Below are positions 1-8,450 of a stretch of 64,000 bases of DNA, piece after piece. The notes under the pieces were generated by a model that was given only the letters and a program-made list of their open reading frames with translations, was not told the origin of the DNA and searched no databases. The stretch is taken from the NCBI RefSeq assembly GCF_000725125.1, contig NZ_JFCB01000012.1, positions 116,102 through 180,101 of the forward strand, read 5' to 3'. The stretch comes from Streptomyces toyocaensis. GTDB lineage: Bacteria > Actinomycetota > Actinomycetes > Streptomycetales > Streptomycetaceae. The position numbers and the translations under genes are program-made. Each line of letters opens with the position of its first letter. The stretch's first letter is position 1.

Positions 1-937
1 CGGCGAACGCCTCGGCGACCGTGTGCAGCCGGGTGGGGCCGCCGTCGACCCATGAGCCGCTGTCGTCCAGGTGGCCCGCCTGGACCGAGTACGACGGGTG
101 CGCGTGCGCGGCGTCCACGAGTCGCCCGAACAGGCCGGCGTTGGTCAGCTTGCCGTCGGTGCGGAACGCCTCGGGGACGCGGTCGGCGAGCACCGCCGGG
201 CCGTCGGGGTCGGCCAGGGCGTGCCGGGCGGCGAGCTGGAACCAGACGGCCGCCGACTCCGGGCGGGTGCCCAGGCCGGTGGTGGTGCTGGTGAAGTCCT
301 CGAACACGGCGCCGGACTCGATCGCGGCGAGCCAGCCCTTGGCGGCCTCCACGGGCAGGTCGAACTCCATGCCGGCGCCCGCGTAGGCGTTGAGGACACC
401 GCCGTCGACGACGGCCAGTCCGGCCAGGTCGCGGTAGCCGGGGGTGCCGTCGAAGTCCCACGCGGCGTACAGCAGGGCCTCGCTGCCGCCGACGGACACA
501 CCGCCGAGGACCACGTCGCGCCGGCCGCCGTCGGCGGCGGCGAGGACCACCCGGCGCAGGTCCTCCAGGAGGACCTCGAGGCCCCACTGGGCGGCGAAGG
601 CCGACGCGGCCGGGTCCTGCACCCGGTAGTGGCCGCCCAGGTAGTACTCGGTGGCCTGCTCGGGGGTGTCCGCGAAGCCGGAGAGGTCGGCGAGATTCTG
701 CTCGCGACGGTCCACGGCCCATACCTGCAGGTCGTCCGCGGCGCTCGCCAGGGCTCGCGCCGTGTGCCGGAACACCCCGGCGCCGCCCTCACGGCCGCCG
801 AGCAGGACCAGCACGCGGCGGGCGTCCCGACGGCCGACCTTGAGCACGCCGACCTGCTGCAGCTCGGCCGGGCCCGCGGCCTGGACGCCCTGCACGTAGT
901 CGTACGCCTCGATCCAGTCCTTGTGCTCCTGCGACAT
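1..937 (-). CDS. alpha/beta hydrolase, 3' end cut by window edge
   Basis: About 312 codons are visible and run off the left edge, so the C-terminus is missing. The start is the ATG at 937, preceded on the minus strand by GAGGAGTGGATCGGC. The reading VLVLLGGREGGAG followed later by the nucleophile-elbow-like GVSVGGSEALLY fits an alpha/beta-hydrolase (esterase/acyltransferase type) with Ser as nucleophile; the Asp and His of the triad cannot be confirmed. It is transcribed divergently from a TetR regulator across a repeat-rich promoter region, so regulation by that TetR is likely (inference). The substrate is unknown. Confidence 0.7.
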   Translation of the reverse strand, partial: MSQEHKDWIEAYDYVQGVQAAGPAELQQVGVLKVGRRDARRVLVLLGGREGGAGVFRHTARALASAADDLQVWAVDRREQNLADLSGFADTPEQATEYYLGGHYRVQDPAASAFAAQWGLEVLLEDLRRVVLAAADGGRRDVVLGGVSVGGSEALLYAAWDFDGTPGYRDLAGLAVVDGGVLNAYAGAGMEFDLPVEAAKGWLAAIESGAVFEDFTSTTTGLGTRPESAAVWFQLAARHALADPDGPAVLADRVPEAFRTDGKLTNAGLFGRLVDAAHAHPSYSVQAGHLDDSGSWVDGGPTRLHTVAEAFA

Positions 938-1112
938 GCCGATCCACTCCTCGATAGTTACAGATCTCCGCTGAACTGCAACATCAACGTATCAGAGAAA
1001 CGGCTAAGTGCAACACCAGCGATGCAACTAGACCTTGTCGTGCAACTTTGGTGTCACCTAAACTGGAGTACGAAGTGGTACGACCCATCCGCGACCGAGA
1101 GGCGGCCACGAC
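938..1112. promoter_or_regulatory. divergent promoter region with four TGCAAC repeats
   Basis: This 175-bp gap separates the hydrolase and tetR starts. TGCAAC occurs at 977, 1009, 1023 and 1041 on the plus strand, and a 9-bp palindrome GGTGTCACC lies at 1050-1058. The region is clearly less GC-rich than its surroundings. The clustered hexamers look like operator sites for the adjacent TetR protein, but no binding data exist and the promoter elements were not assigned. Confidence 0.5.
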
Positions 1113-1700
1113 GTGACCGAGACGACGACGAGAGACAGGCCGCTGCGTGCCGATGCCGAACGGACCGTGCGGACGATCCTGGAAGTGGCCGAGCGAGTGC
1201 TCGGCGAGGACCCCACCGCGAGCCTTGCCCAGATCGCCGCCGCCGCCGGCGTCGCCCGCACCACGCTGCACCGCCGATTCGCCTCCCGCGAGGCACTGAT
1301 CGACGCGATGGCGGTGCACGCCTTCCGGCAGGTCGAGGAGGCCATCGACGTCGGCCGCCCGGAGACGGCACCGCCGCTCGTTGCGCTGCACCAGATCACC
1401 GCCAACGTGATCCAGGTCAAGAGCGGCTGGCGTTACACCGTCGGTCAGCCGCAGCTGCGCGACCCGGAGGCCGTCGCCGCACACGAGCGCATCTTCACCA
1501 AGGGCCATCTCCTGCTCGACCGGGCCCAGCAGGCCGGGCTGTTGCGCCCCGACGCGGACCTCGAGTGGGCCCGGCGGGTGTACCACGCCCTGATCGAGCA
1601 GGCCATCCAGGTCCAGGCCGAGACCGCCACCGACCCGGACACGCTGGCGGCCGCGGTGGTCGACACGCTGCTCAACGGGCTGGGTCCCGAACGCTCCTGA
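1113..1700 (+). CDS. TetR/AcrR family transcriptional regulator
   Basis: 195 aa with a GTG start at 1113 behind a GAGAGGCGG ribosome site. Residues about 15-60 form a TetR DNA-binding domain, including IAAAAGVARTTLHRRFASRE as the recognition helix region; the remainder is a helical ligand-binding domain with no recognisable signature. It probably represses itself and the divergent hydrolase through the TGCAAC cluster in the shared promoter (inference). The gene ends just before a strong bidirectional terminator. Confidence 0.85.
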   Translation: MTETTTRDRPLRADAERTVRTILEVAERVLGEDPTASLAQIAAAAGVARTTLHRRFASREALIDAMAVHAFRQVEEAIDVGRPETAPPLVALHQITANVIQVKSGWRYTVGQPQLRDPEAVAAHERIFTKGHLLLDRAQQAGLLRPDADLEWARRVYHALIEQAIQVQAETATDPDTLAAAVVDTLLNGLGPERS

Positions 1701-1718
1701 CATCGCGCCGGACAGCAC

Positions 1719-1755
1719 GGAAGGGCGGCATCCGCGATGCGGATGCCGCCCTTCC
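1719..1755. terminator. bidirectional hairpin terminator
   Basis: A perfect 17-bp stem (1719-1735 with 1739-1755) closes a GAT loop. It sits between the convergent ends of the tetR gene and the SnoaL-like gene and can serve both. Confidence 0.85.
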
Positions 1756-1773
1756 GGTGCGGTGATGTCCGGA

Positions 1774-2223
1774 TCAGGCCGCGGGCGCGGGCTTCGGTGC
1801 CCCCGTCAGCGGCTTGTCCCATGCGCCGAGCTGGCGGAAGAGCTCCAGGTCGTCCCGCACGGCCCAGTGCTGCACGACCTTGCCGTCGGCGACCCGGTAG
1901 ACGTGCAGGTGCTGGACGCGTACCTCCTTGCCCGTGGCGGGGACGCCCATGAACTCGGCGACCTGACGGCCCGAGAAGACCAGGCGGATCAGGGCCTTGT
2001 CGCCCTTGGCGAAGGCGTCGACGACCTCCCAGCGGGCGTTCTCCCAGACGCTGCGCATCCAGTGGGCCGTGCGGATGTAGGCCTCCGCGCCGACCGGCGA
2101 GCCCTCCGGGGCCTCGTAGTCGACGAAGTCCTCGGAGACCAGGCGTCGGGCGACCTCCTCGTCGCCGTCGTTGAAGATCTTGCCCATCTCCAGGGCGACG
2201 TTCAGCACTTCCTCGTCCGTCAT
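1774..2223 (-). CDS. SnoaL-like ester cyclase / NTF2-fold protein
   Basis: 149 aa, ATG start at 2223. The protein has the NTF2-like layout of SnoaL polyketide cyclases and their relatives: an N-terminal helix, the EDFVDYEAPEG segment, then VQHLHVYRVADGKVVQHW. Family members catalyse ring closures or isomerisations on polyketides, but many are uncharacterised stress proteins. Its place beside FabG-, AfsA- and ketosynthase-type genes makes a tailoring role plausible; catalytic acid and base were not assigned. A repeat tract separates it from the fabG gene upstream. Confidence 0.75.
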   Translation of the reverse strand: MTDEEVLNVALEMGKIFNDGDEEVARRLVSEDFVDYEAPEGSPVGAEAYIRTAHWMRSVWENARWEVVDAFAKGDKALIRLVFSGRQVAEFMGVPATGKEVRVQHLHVYRVADGKVVQHWAVRDDLELFRQLGAWDKPLTGAPKPAPAA

Positions 2224-2309
2224 GACGGTTTCCTCTCATGTCTCGCGCGCTGCGCGCACTGCACGCGCCGGTCACGCTTCGTGGCTGTTCAGGAGGGATG
2301 TGGGGGGGA

Positions 2310-2484
2310 GGGACCGTGGGGGTTAGGGGACCCGTGGAGGGCTAGAGACCCGTGGGGGGCTAGGGAACCCGTGGGGGTTAGGGGACCCGTGGGGATTAGG
2401 GGAGCCGTGAGGGGCTAGGGACCCGTGGGGGAGTTGGGCGGCCGTGGGAGTCAGGAGGCCCGTGGGAGTCAGGAGGCCCGGGGG
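2310..2484. repeat. degenerate G-rich tandem repeat, ~17-20 bp unit
   Basis: Nine or so imperfect units of the type GGGACCCGTGGGGGTTAG fill the gap between the ketoreductase gene and the SnoaL-like gene. The plus strand carries many G4-G7 runs spaced by short linkers, so G-quadruplex formation is possible. The tract is open in one minus-strand frame (Pro/His/Gly-rich), but this is out of frame with fabG and lacks independent coding support. Confidence 0.85.
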
Positions 2485-2507
2485 AAGAAGCCGTCGGGGC
2501 CTGTGTC

Positions 2508-3212
2508 TCACTGCCCCATGCCGATGCCACCGCCGACCGGGAGCGCCGCCCCGGTGACATAGGCGGCGCCGTCGCCGGCGAGGAAGGTGACGACGTCGGC
2601 GACCTCCTGTGGGGTGCCGGTGCGGCGCAGCGGTGTCTGGCTCAGCAGTTGGGCGCGCCGCTTGTCGGTGACGGCCTGGATCATCTCGGTCTCGATGAGC
2701 CCGGGCGTGACCATGTTGACGGTGATGTTCCGCGAGCCCAGTTCCCAGGCGAGCGACCGGGTCAGGCCGAGCATGCCGGACTTGGACGCGGCGTAGTTGG
2801 ACTGCCCGGGCGAACCGAGGAAGCCCATGATCGACGAGATGAAGACGATGCGCCCCCACTTGGCGCTGATCATGGAGCGGGACACCAGGCGGGCCATGCG
2901 GAAGGAGCCGACGAGGTTGGTGCCGATGACATCCTCGAAGTCCTCCTCGCGCATCGTGGGGGCCAGCGCGTCGCGGGTGATGCCGGCGTTGGCCACCAGA
3001 ACGCCGACCGGCCCGTACTGCGCCTCGACCTCGTTCACGGCGCGCCGCGCCGCCTCGGGGTCGCGCACGTCGCAGCGCACGCCGAACAGCCCCTCGGGGG
3101 CCTCCCCGCTGCGGTGGGTGATCGCGACCTTGTCGCCGTTCTCGGCGAAGCTGCGCGCGATGGTCAGGCCGATCCCCCGGTTGCCTCCGGTGACCAGAAC
3201 GGTGCGTGACAT
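2508..3212 (-). CDS. fabG: 3-oxoacyl-ACP reductase (FabG-type SDR)
   Basis: 234 aa short-chain dehydrogenase. The NADPH motif TGGNRGIG is at residues 8-15, the NAG motif near 75-77, and the catalytic set N99, S127, Y140 and K144 (YAASK) is intact. FabG-type enzymes reduce 3-ketoacyl-ACP; in GBL pathways such reductases also act on the side-chain ketone of the lactone. It lies 12 bp downstream of the HAD gene on the same strand, in an apparent afsA-HAD-fabG operon, so its substrate is probably the product of that AfsA-like enzyme (inference). Confidence 0.92.
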   Translation of the reverse strand: MSRTVLVTGGNRGIGLTIARSFAENGDKVAITHRSGEAPEGLFGVRCDVRDPEAARRAVNEVEAQYGPVGVLVANAGITRDALAPTMREEDFEDVIGTNLVGSFRMARLVSRSMISAKWGRIVFISSIMGFLGSPGQSNYAASKSGMLGLTRSLAWELGSRNITVNMVTPGLIETEMIQAVTDKRRAQLLSQTPLRRTGTPQEVADVVTFLAGDGAAYVTGAALPVGGGIGMGQ

Positions 3213-3224
3213 GAGCCCTCCTGT

Positions 3225-3890
3225 TCAGGCGGCCGCCGGGCCCATGCCGGCCGGGCGGGCGAGGCGGCGGGCCAGTGCGGCCGCCGCGGTGTCGGTGTCG
3301 GTGAAGTGGACGGCCTGCCAGCCGGCGGCCTCGGCCCCGATGCAGTTGGCCTCGATGTCGTCGACAAGGACGCACTCCTCGGGGGCGGCCCCCGCCATCT
3401 CGGCGGCCGCCTCGAAGATCCCGCGGTGCGGCTTGCGAACGCCGACCTGGAAGGACAGAGCGAGCCCGTCGAAGAGCCCGTCGGGCGGTACCATGCGCCG
3501 CCAGTGCCGGTCCCAGGCGGGCGGCATGTTGGACAGCAGGCCGACGAACACCCCCTGGTCGTGCAGGGTGCGGAGATGGTTCAGCCAGGCGTGGTTGGTT
3601 TCGCGTCCCTCGAACCAGCGGTCACCGAATCCGGTCAGATCGGCGTCCACGCCGAGTTCGCGCAGCCGGCCGTTCATCCGGACGGCCCACTCCTCCTCAC
3701 TGAGCATGGGGGTGTCCAGCGGCGCCATCAGGTCACCGCCGTACGGCTCCGCCACCGCGGCCATGGCCGTCCGGAAGGCGTCCGCGGGGATGCCGGTCCG
3801 GCGGCAGAAGGTCTCCAGGTCGTCCGGGATCGGCGGGGTGAGTACTCCCCCGAAGTCCGTCCACACCGCGCGTGCGGGCGGCCGGGTCAC
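3225..3890 (-). CDS. HAD-superfamily hydrolase
   Basis: 221 aa. The GTG start at 3890 overlaps the stop of the upstream AfsA-like gene (GTGA), indicating translational coupling. HAD motifs are visible: motif I TDFGGVL near the N-terminus, motif II LLSNMP, the Lys of GVRKPHRGIFE and motif IV VLVDDIEANC. Motif I is DxG rather than DxD, so the usual general acid Asp is absent; this variant is common in HAD-IA proteins of actinobacteria. In A-factor synthesis a phosphatase removes the phosphate left from dihydroxyacetone phosphate, and this gene is well placed for that job. That role is inferred from context only. Confidence 0.85.
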   Translation of the reverse strand: MTRPPARAVWTDFGGVLTPPIPDDLETFCRRTGIPADAFRTAMAAVAEPYGGDLMAPLDTPMLSEEEWAVRMNGRLRELGVDADLTGFGDRWFEGRETNHAWLNHLRTLHDQGVFVGLLSNMPPAWDRHWRRMVPPDGLFDGLALSFQVGVRKPHRGIFEAAAEMAGAAPEECVLVDDIEANCIGAEAAGWQAVHFTDTDTAAAALARRLARPAGMGPAAA

Positions 3891-4900
3891 GACGCCGGCC
3901 CCTCCGCCGCAAGGGCGCCGGAGTGCGCCGGGACGAAGTCCAGGGTGATACGGCCTGCTTCGGCGCCGTCCTGCTCGAAGACGACCACGCAGCCGGTGCG
4001 GCCGTCGGCCGCCGCGCCCGCCGGCGCCAGACGGGCCGTGGCCACCAGGGGCGAGTCCAGCTCGGCGAACCGGGTGAAGTCCGCGGTGCAGCCGGTCACG
4101 CTCGCATCGGTCGGAACGCCCGCGAGGTGGCCGAGCTGACGCGCGGCCTCGGTCAGCACCATGGCCGGGATGTGGTCGTAGGTGTGGTCGAACAGGCTCT
4201 TGTTCTCGAACAGCGGCTCCACCTGTGCGGAGACCGCGTCGCCCAGGTGGATGGGCTCGCCGAGCACCACGTTGGCGGGGTTGCGGCGGCCCACGTCGGC
4301 CGTGTCGGCCGGGCGGCTGCGCAGGACGTCCAGCAGGTCGGTGGTGAGCGGCGGGGTGGACCGGCGCTGCAGGAAGCGCAGTTTCCCGTAGTCGGCGCTG
4401 TTCGCCGTGCCGACGTCGATGCGGGTACGCGCCGCCTCGCGGCCGGCGATGCGCAGGGCGACCGAGGAACTCACGCCCCTCAGACGGCCGTTGCGCCCTG
4501 TCACCGGGGTGACGGCGCCCGCCAGTTCCAGCTCCCCGGGCCGGTCCCCCGGCGTGAGGGCCTGCGGGTCCTCGATCCTGATGGACCAGTTGTTGACCAG
4601 GAAGGTGGTGTCCCGGGAGATGCCCAGCTGGCTGTGCGAGGCGGCGACGCCCGCCTGACGCGCGGCCTCCAGCAGCAGCAGGAAGTCGTAGGTCACCGGT
4701 TCGCGCACGTGGTCGCTGAAATAGGGGTGGCCGATGGGCAGTTGTGCACCCGCCAGGAAGTCCTCGGGCCCGGTCCGCACGAGGTCGGTGACCAGCACTT
4801 CCGAGACCGACGCCCGGTGCACCAGTGTGCGGTCGATGGTGCGGGCGAAGGTCAGGGCGGGGGCCGGTTCCGGCCCGGCCGTTGTCATGGACGTTGTCAT
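3887..4900 (-). CDS. AfsA-like gamma-butyrolactone biosynthesis protein
   Basis: 337 aa with two AfsA hot-dog repeats: one at about residues 25-140 (VHRASVSEVLVTDL, HPYFSDH, LLLEAARQAG) and one at about 215-320 (NPANVVLGE, LFDHTYDHIPAMVLTEAARQ). AfsA condenses a 3-ketoacyl-ACP with dihydroxyacetone phosphate, the first committed step to GBL autoregulators. It heads a minus-strand operon with a HAD hydrolase and FabG, matching dephosphorylation and ketoreduction, and neighbours its own ACP/KS set. It is distinct from the second AfsA homologue at 14.8 kb. The length is slightly above that of typical AfsA/ScbA (about 300 aa). Confidence 0.9.
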   Translation of the reverse strand: MTTSMTTAGPEPAPALTFARTIDRTLVHRASVSEVLVTDLVRTGPEDFLAGAQLPIGHPYFSDHVREPVTYDFLLLLEAARQAGVAASHSQLGISRDTTFLVNNWSIRIEDPQALTPGDRPGELELAGAVTPVTGRNGRLRGVSSSVALRIAGREAARTRIDVGTANSADYGKLRFLQRRSTPPLTTDLLDVLRSRPADTADVGRRNPANVVLGEPIHLGDAVSAQVEPLFENKSLFDHTYDHIPAMVLTEAARQLGHLAGVPTDASVTGCTADFTRFAELDSPLVATARLAPAGAAADGRTGCVVVFEQDGAEAGRITLDFVPAHSGALAAEGPAS

Positions 4901-5161
4901 TCGCGAAGAACTCCTTGTCCGGTGCCGCTTCCGGCGGATTCAAGAAAGGCGCTACGGCCCCGGATCGGGCCTGACCCCCATGATTCCGAGCGGCCATAGA
5001 AGTACCGTGAAAAGCGCATGAAGAACGCCGCGGGAAGCAGTTCTCGACCACCCTCGACCGCCTTTTAGTCAACTTTCATGACGGCCTCACATTCTGTTGG
5101 GAAATATCTTGGGAGCCGTTTTCCGTCCGCTCCGCCGTCCACCGCAAGGGAGTGCGTTTCG
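4901..5161. promoter_or_regulatory. divergent promoter region, afsA-like / carboxylase
   Basis: This 261-bp gap lies between the divergent AfsA-like gene and the carboxyltransferase gene and includes an AT-richer stretch near 5060-5110. I saw no copy of the ARE-like box found at 13-15 kb, and no confident -10/-35 pair was assigned. Confidence 0.5.
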
Positions 5162-6763
5162 ATGACCGCTTTGGATGACCGTCCCCTCGCCCCGCCGGCC
5201 CCTCCGTCCGGTCCGGACCTCCTGGGGAGCACCGCCGAGCTGCTGCGCCTCAGGCAGGCGGTGCGCGGCGGCCCGGGCGCGGGTGCGACGGAGGCCCAGC
5301 GCGCACGCGGCAAGCTGACCGTGCGCGAGCGGCTTGGACTGTTGTTCGACGAGGGCACGTTCACCGAGATCGAGGGGTTGCGCCGGCACCGGGCCAGCGG
5401 CTTCGGCCTGGAGGACCGCCGCCCGCACACCGACGGGGTGGTCACCGGCTGGGGCCGGGTGCACGGGCGTACGGTCTTCGTCTACGCCCATGACTTCCGC
5501 ATCTTCGGCGGCTCGCTGGGCGAGTCCCACGCCGAGAAGATCCATAAGATCATGGACATGGCCGACGCGGCCGGTGCGCCGCTGGTGAGCCTCAACGACG
5601 GGGCCGGCGCCCGTATCCAGGAGGGCGTCAGCGCGCTCGCCGGGTACGGCGGGATCTTCCGCCGCAACGTGCGCGCCTCCGGCGTGATCCCGCAGATCAG
5701 TGTGATGCTCGGCCCGTGCGCCGGCGGCGCGACCTACTCCCCGGCGCTGACCGACTTCGTGTTCATGGTGCGTGGGATCTCCCAGATGTTCATCACCGGC
5801 CCGGACGTGGTCGAGGCCGTGACGGGCGAGAAGGTGAGCCACGAGCAGCTCGGCGGCGCCGACCTGCACGCCGCGGTCTCGGGTGCGGCCGCCTTCGCCT
5901 ACGACGACGAGGAGTCCTGCCTGGAGGACGTGCGCTACCTGCTGTCGCTGCTGCCGTCCAACAACCGCGAGCTGCCGCCGGCCGCCGCGCCCGCCTCCCG
6001 GCTGGACACACTGGACGAGGAACTCCTGCACCTGGTGCCGGCAGACCCCAACCAGCCGTACGACATGGGCGAGGTGATCGCGCGCCTGGTGGACGACGCG
6101 GAGTTCCTGGAGGTCCACGAGCGATGGGCGCCGAACCTGCTGTGCGCGCTGGCCCGCATCGACGGGCAGACCGTCGGCCTGGTGGCGAACCAACCCCGGC
6201 ACCTGGCCGGGGTGCTCGACATCGAGGCCTCACAGAAGGGTGCCGCGTTCATCCAGACCTGCGACGCCTTCAACATCCCCCTGGTGAGCCTGGTGGACGT
6301 GCCCGGCTTCCTGCCCGGCACCGCCCAGGAACACGGCGGCATCATCCGCCACGGCGCGAAGCTGCTCTACGCCTACTGCAACGCCACCGTCCCGCGGGTC
6401 CAGGTCATCCTGCGCAAGGCGTACGGCGGCGCCTACATCGTCATGGACTCACGCTCCATCGGCTGCGACCTCGCGTACGCCTGGCCGACGAACGAGATCG
6501 CCGTGATGGGGGCCGAGGGCGCGGTCAACGTCATCCACCGGCGGGCCGTCGCAGCAGCCGAGGACCCGGAGGCCACCCGGCGGGAGCTGACACAGGACTA
6601 CCGGGAGACGCTGATGCACCCGTACTACGCGGCGGAACGGGGCCTGGTCGATGACGTGATCGACCCGCGCACCACCCGCTCGGTCATCGCGGAGGCGCTG
6701 CGCGTACTGCGCACCAAGCAGGAGCAGCTGGTGCCCCGCAAGCACGGCAACCCGCCGATGTGA
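5162..6763 (+). CDS. acyl-CoA carboxylase carboxyltransferase (beta) subunit
   Basis: 533 aa from the ATG at 5162, chosen because AAGGGAG lies 9 nt upstream; an in-frame ATG at 5078 lacks such a site. This is a biotin-dependent carboxyltransferase of the PccB/AccB type: FGGSLGESHAEK, the crotonase-fold segment NDGAGARIQEGV, GPCAGGATYSPALTDF, and the C-terminal half with VPGFLPGTAQEHGGIIRHGAK. It transfers carboxylate from carboxybiotin to acetyl- or propionyl-CoA. Substrate choice depends on a residue in the segment around GCDLAYAWP (Asp at 436), which I cannot interpret without alignment. No biotinylated alpha subunit is nearby, so a shared AccA is presumed. It probably supplies (methyl)malonyl-CoA to the adjacent KS/ACP genes. 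Confidence 0.92.
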   Translation: MTALDDRPLAPPAPPSGPDLLGSTAELLRLRQAVRGGPGAGATEAQRARGKLTVRERLGLLFDEGTFTEIEGLRRHRASGFGLEDRRPHTDGVVTGWGRVHGRTVFVYAHDFRIFGGSLGESHAEKIHKIMDMADAAGAPLVSLNDGAGARIQEGVSALAGYGGIFRRNVRASGVIPQISVMLGPCAGGATYSPALTDFVFMVRGISQMFITGPDVVEAVTGEKVSHEQLGGADLHAAVSGAAAFAYDDEESCLEDVRYLLSLLPSNNRELPPAAAPASRLDTLDEELLHLVPADPNQPYDMGEVIARLVDDAEFLEVHERWAPNLLCALARIDGQTVGLVANQPRHLAGVLDIEASQKGAAFIQTCDAFNIPLVSLVDVPGFLPGTAQEHGGIIRHGAKLLYAYCNATVPRVQVILRKAYGGAYIVMDSRSIGCDLAYAWPTNEIAVMGAEGAVNVIHRRAVAAAEDPEATRRELTQDYRETLMHPYYAAERGLVDDVIDPRTTRSVIAEALRVLRTKQEQLVPRKHGNPPM

Positions 6764-6846
6764 CGGCCGGAACCGGAAGGACCCGACAGGCACCGGAGGC
6801 AGCGGACCGGAGTGATTCCGGAACCACAGGAAGCGAGGCATCCACC

Positions 6847-7059
6847 ATGGACACGGCACCCAGCGCCCCACCCGCCCTGCGCGTAGTTCGAGGCGAGCCC
6901 ACCCCCGACGAGCTGGCCGCGCTCACCGCCGTCGTACTGGCACGAGGCGCCGCCGGGCCGCCCCCGGCCGCCCCGGTCACCGCCCCCGCACCGGCCCCGG
7001 GCTGGCTCCGGCCGAGCCGCCACCATCCGGCGCGGGCCTGGCGGACGTTTCCGCGGTGA
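6847..7059 (+). CDS. acyl-CoA carboxylase epsilon subunit
   Basis: 70 aa, start ATG 6847 with a GGAAGCGAGG site upstream. The N-terminal signature LRVVRGEPTPDELAAL is that of AccE/PccE, a small protein found only in actinobacteria that stabilises and activates the alpha-beta complex. The C-terminal part is Pro/Ala-rich as usual. It lies 83 bp after the beta subunit, forming the usual beta-epsilon pair. Confidence 0.88.
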   Translation: MDTAPSAPPALRVVRGEPTPDELAALTAVVLARGAAGPPPAAPVTAPAPAPGWLRPSRHHPARAWRTFPR

Positions 7060-7138
7060 GCGGTGTCCGTGCCGGGCGGCGGCCGGCCCCGCCCCGGTGG
7101 TGACCCTGCGGTTCACCCGTGCGGTGGTTCAGCATGCC

Positions 7139-7186
7139 GGCCGGGGCCGCACCGGCGCCCTCCACGGGCTCGGTGCGGCCCCGGCC
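7139..7186. terminator. hairpin terminator between convergent genes
   Basis: A perfect 16-bp GC stem (7139-7154 with 7171-7186) with a 16-nt loop lies between the epsilon subunit gene and the converging KAS III-like gene. Confidence 0.8.
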
Positions 7187-7201
7187 GCACGTCGTCAGGG
7201 T

Positions 7202-8242
7202 TCAGCGGGCCGTGGGAGCCTCGACCACCGCGCAGGACCAGGTGAAGCCGGCGCCCGCATTGAGCAGCAGGCCGATGTCACCGGGGCCGAGCGCGCAACG
7301 GCGCAGTACCTCGTACAGCCCCGCGGGCAGGTCTCCTGTGCCCAGGTGCCCGGTGTCGCTGCCCCAGTCCACGGGCCGGGCGGCGACGAGCTCGTGCAGC
7401 GTCGGGATCCACGCGCTCTGCAGCGTCTTGAGCCCGAGCCGGGGCAGCAGGACGAACCGGATGCGCGGGTCGTCCGCGGCGAGGCCGGCGTCCCGCATCG
7501 CTCCCTGGACCACGCACCGGATCATCTCGCGGTTGACCTTCTTGAAGGGGGCGACCCCGTGGTCGCGCAGGTAGGCCCGCTTGGTGCGGCGCATGTCGAC
7601 GACGGGCGAGTTCTCCCGGGGCAGCCGCGCGAAGTGGTCCGAGCCCCGGTGCATGGCCTCCAGATGCGGGGCGGCCGCGGTGTGCAGCGCCCGGAACAGC
7701 AGTGGGTCGCTCGCGTCGGCCGGCTGCCTGAGCAGCACCGCGGTGGCCGCGTCCCCGTAGGCGGCGCCGTAGTCGCTGCGCCACCGGTCGAATCCGGGCG
7801 CGGTGAAGCGGTCGGCGGTGGTGACCAGGGCGTGCCGGGAGCCCTCGGCCAGTGAGAGCCGGGCGACGGCCAGTTCCAGGGCCGCCGCGCCGCCGTTGCA
7901 GATCTGCTGGATCCCGACCGGCACGGTCTCGTGCGCACCGATCTGGTGGGCGATGTAGTGCGCCGGCGACCACAGGTCGTGGCCCTGGTAGTGCATCCAC
8001 GCATGCAGCAGGAGCGACACGTCGGCGGCCGCCACACCGCTGCCTCGGAGCACCTGCCGGGCGGCCAGCACGGCCATCTCGGGCGGGGAGACGTCGTCGG
8101 CGACCGGCAGCCGAGGGTGGCCCAGGTCCCGCGCCACGTTCCCCTCGACGCGCTGCTCGGCGACGGCGCTGTGCGCGCAGTCCCTTTTCGGCGGCAGCCA
8201 CAGGGCCGCCGCGGCGATGCCCACCGGCACGGTCGTTCTCAT
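7202..8242 (-). CDS. KAS III-like ketosynthase/acyltransferase
   Basis: 346 aa from ATG 8242, preceded by TGAGGGGG. The thiolase fold shows the active Cys at about residue 115 in GIQQICNGGAAALELA, and the GDAATAVLL segment is family-typical. A FabH-like GNTxxAS motif is not seen; instead the C-terminal region has GHLGTGDLPAGL, which recalls KAS III-like acyltransferases of natural-product clusters (CerJ/DpsC/ChlB3 group) more than FabH. Possible jobs are starter-unit condensation onto the neighbouring ACP or acyl transfer. It is divergent from the ACP-KS-KS operon and shares its promoter region. Confidence 0.85.
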   Translation of the reverse strand: MRTTVPVGIAAAALWLPPKRDCAHSAVAEQRVEGNVARDLGHPRLPVADDVSPPEMAVLAARQVLRGSGVAAADVSLLLHAWMHYQGHDLWSPAHYIAHQIGAHETVPVGIQQICNGGAAALELAVARLSLAEGSRHALVTTADRFTAPGFDRWRSDYGAAYGDAATAVLLRQPADASDPLLFRALHTAAAPHLEAMHRGSDHFARLPRENSPVVDMRRTKRAYLRDHGVAPFKKVNREMIRCVVQGAMRDAGLAADDPRIRFVLLPRLGLKTLQSAWIPTLHELVAARPVDWGSDTGHLGTGDLPAGLYEVLRRCALGPGDIGLLLNAGAGFTWSCAVVEAPTAR

Positions 8243-8450
8243 GGCAGGAGCCCCCTCAGATTCCGACGACACTCATATTGTTTCCAGCGAAAATGGAATG
8301 CACGTAAAACCGACGTCAAAGGAGGGCGGGATTCAACGAATGAGGGTTCTCCACGGCGCTGCGGATATGGCAGCATGAATTCGCCAATCACATTACCGTC
8401 CGCAATTTTCCGGGGCGGGCAGGATCCACAGACTGAAGGGAAACACGAAC
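8243..8450. promoter_or_regulatory. divergent promoter region, KAS III / ACP operon
   Basis: A 208-bp AT-richer gap (compare 8270-8310 and 8380-8420) carries the promoters of the KAS III-like gene and the ACP-KS operon. AAAACCGACGTC near 8306 faintly resembles half of the ARE-like box but has no mirror half, so it is not called as an operator. Confidence 0.45.

Noticed and set aside
2323..3375. A minus-strand ORF covering the G-rich repeat and fabG
   Set aside because: It is out of frame with the FabG motifs, and its Pro/His repeats are only the translation of the tandem DNA repeat.
8301..8320. Possible ARE half-site in the KAS III/ACP promoter region
   Set aside because: Only a short AAACCGAC-like match without a mirror half; not better than chance.
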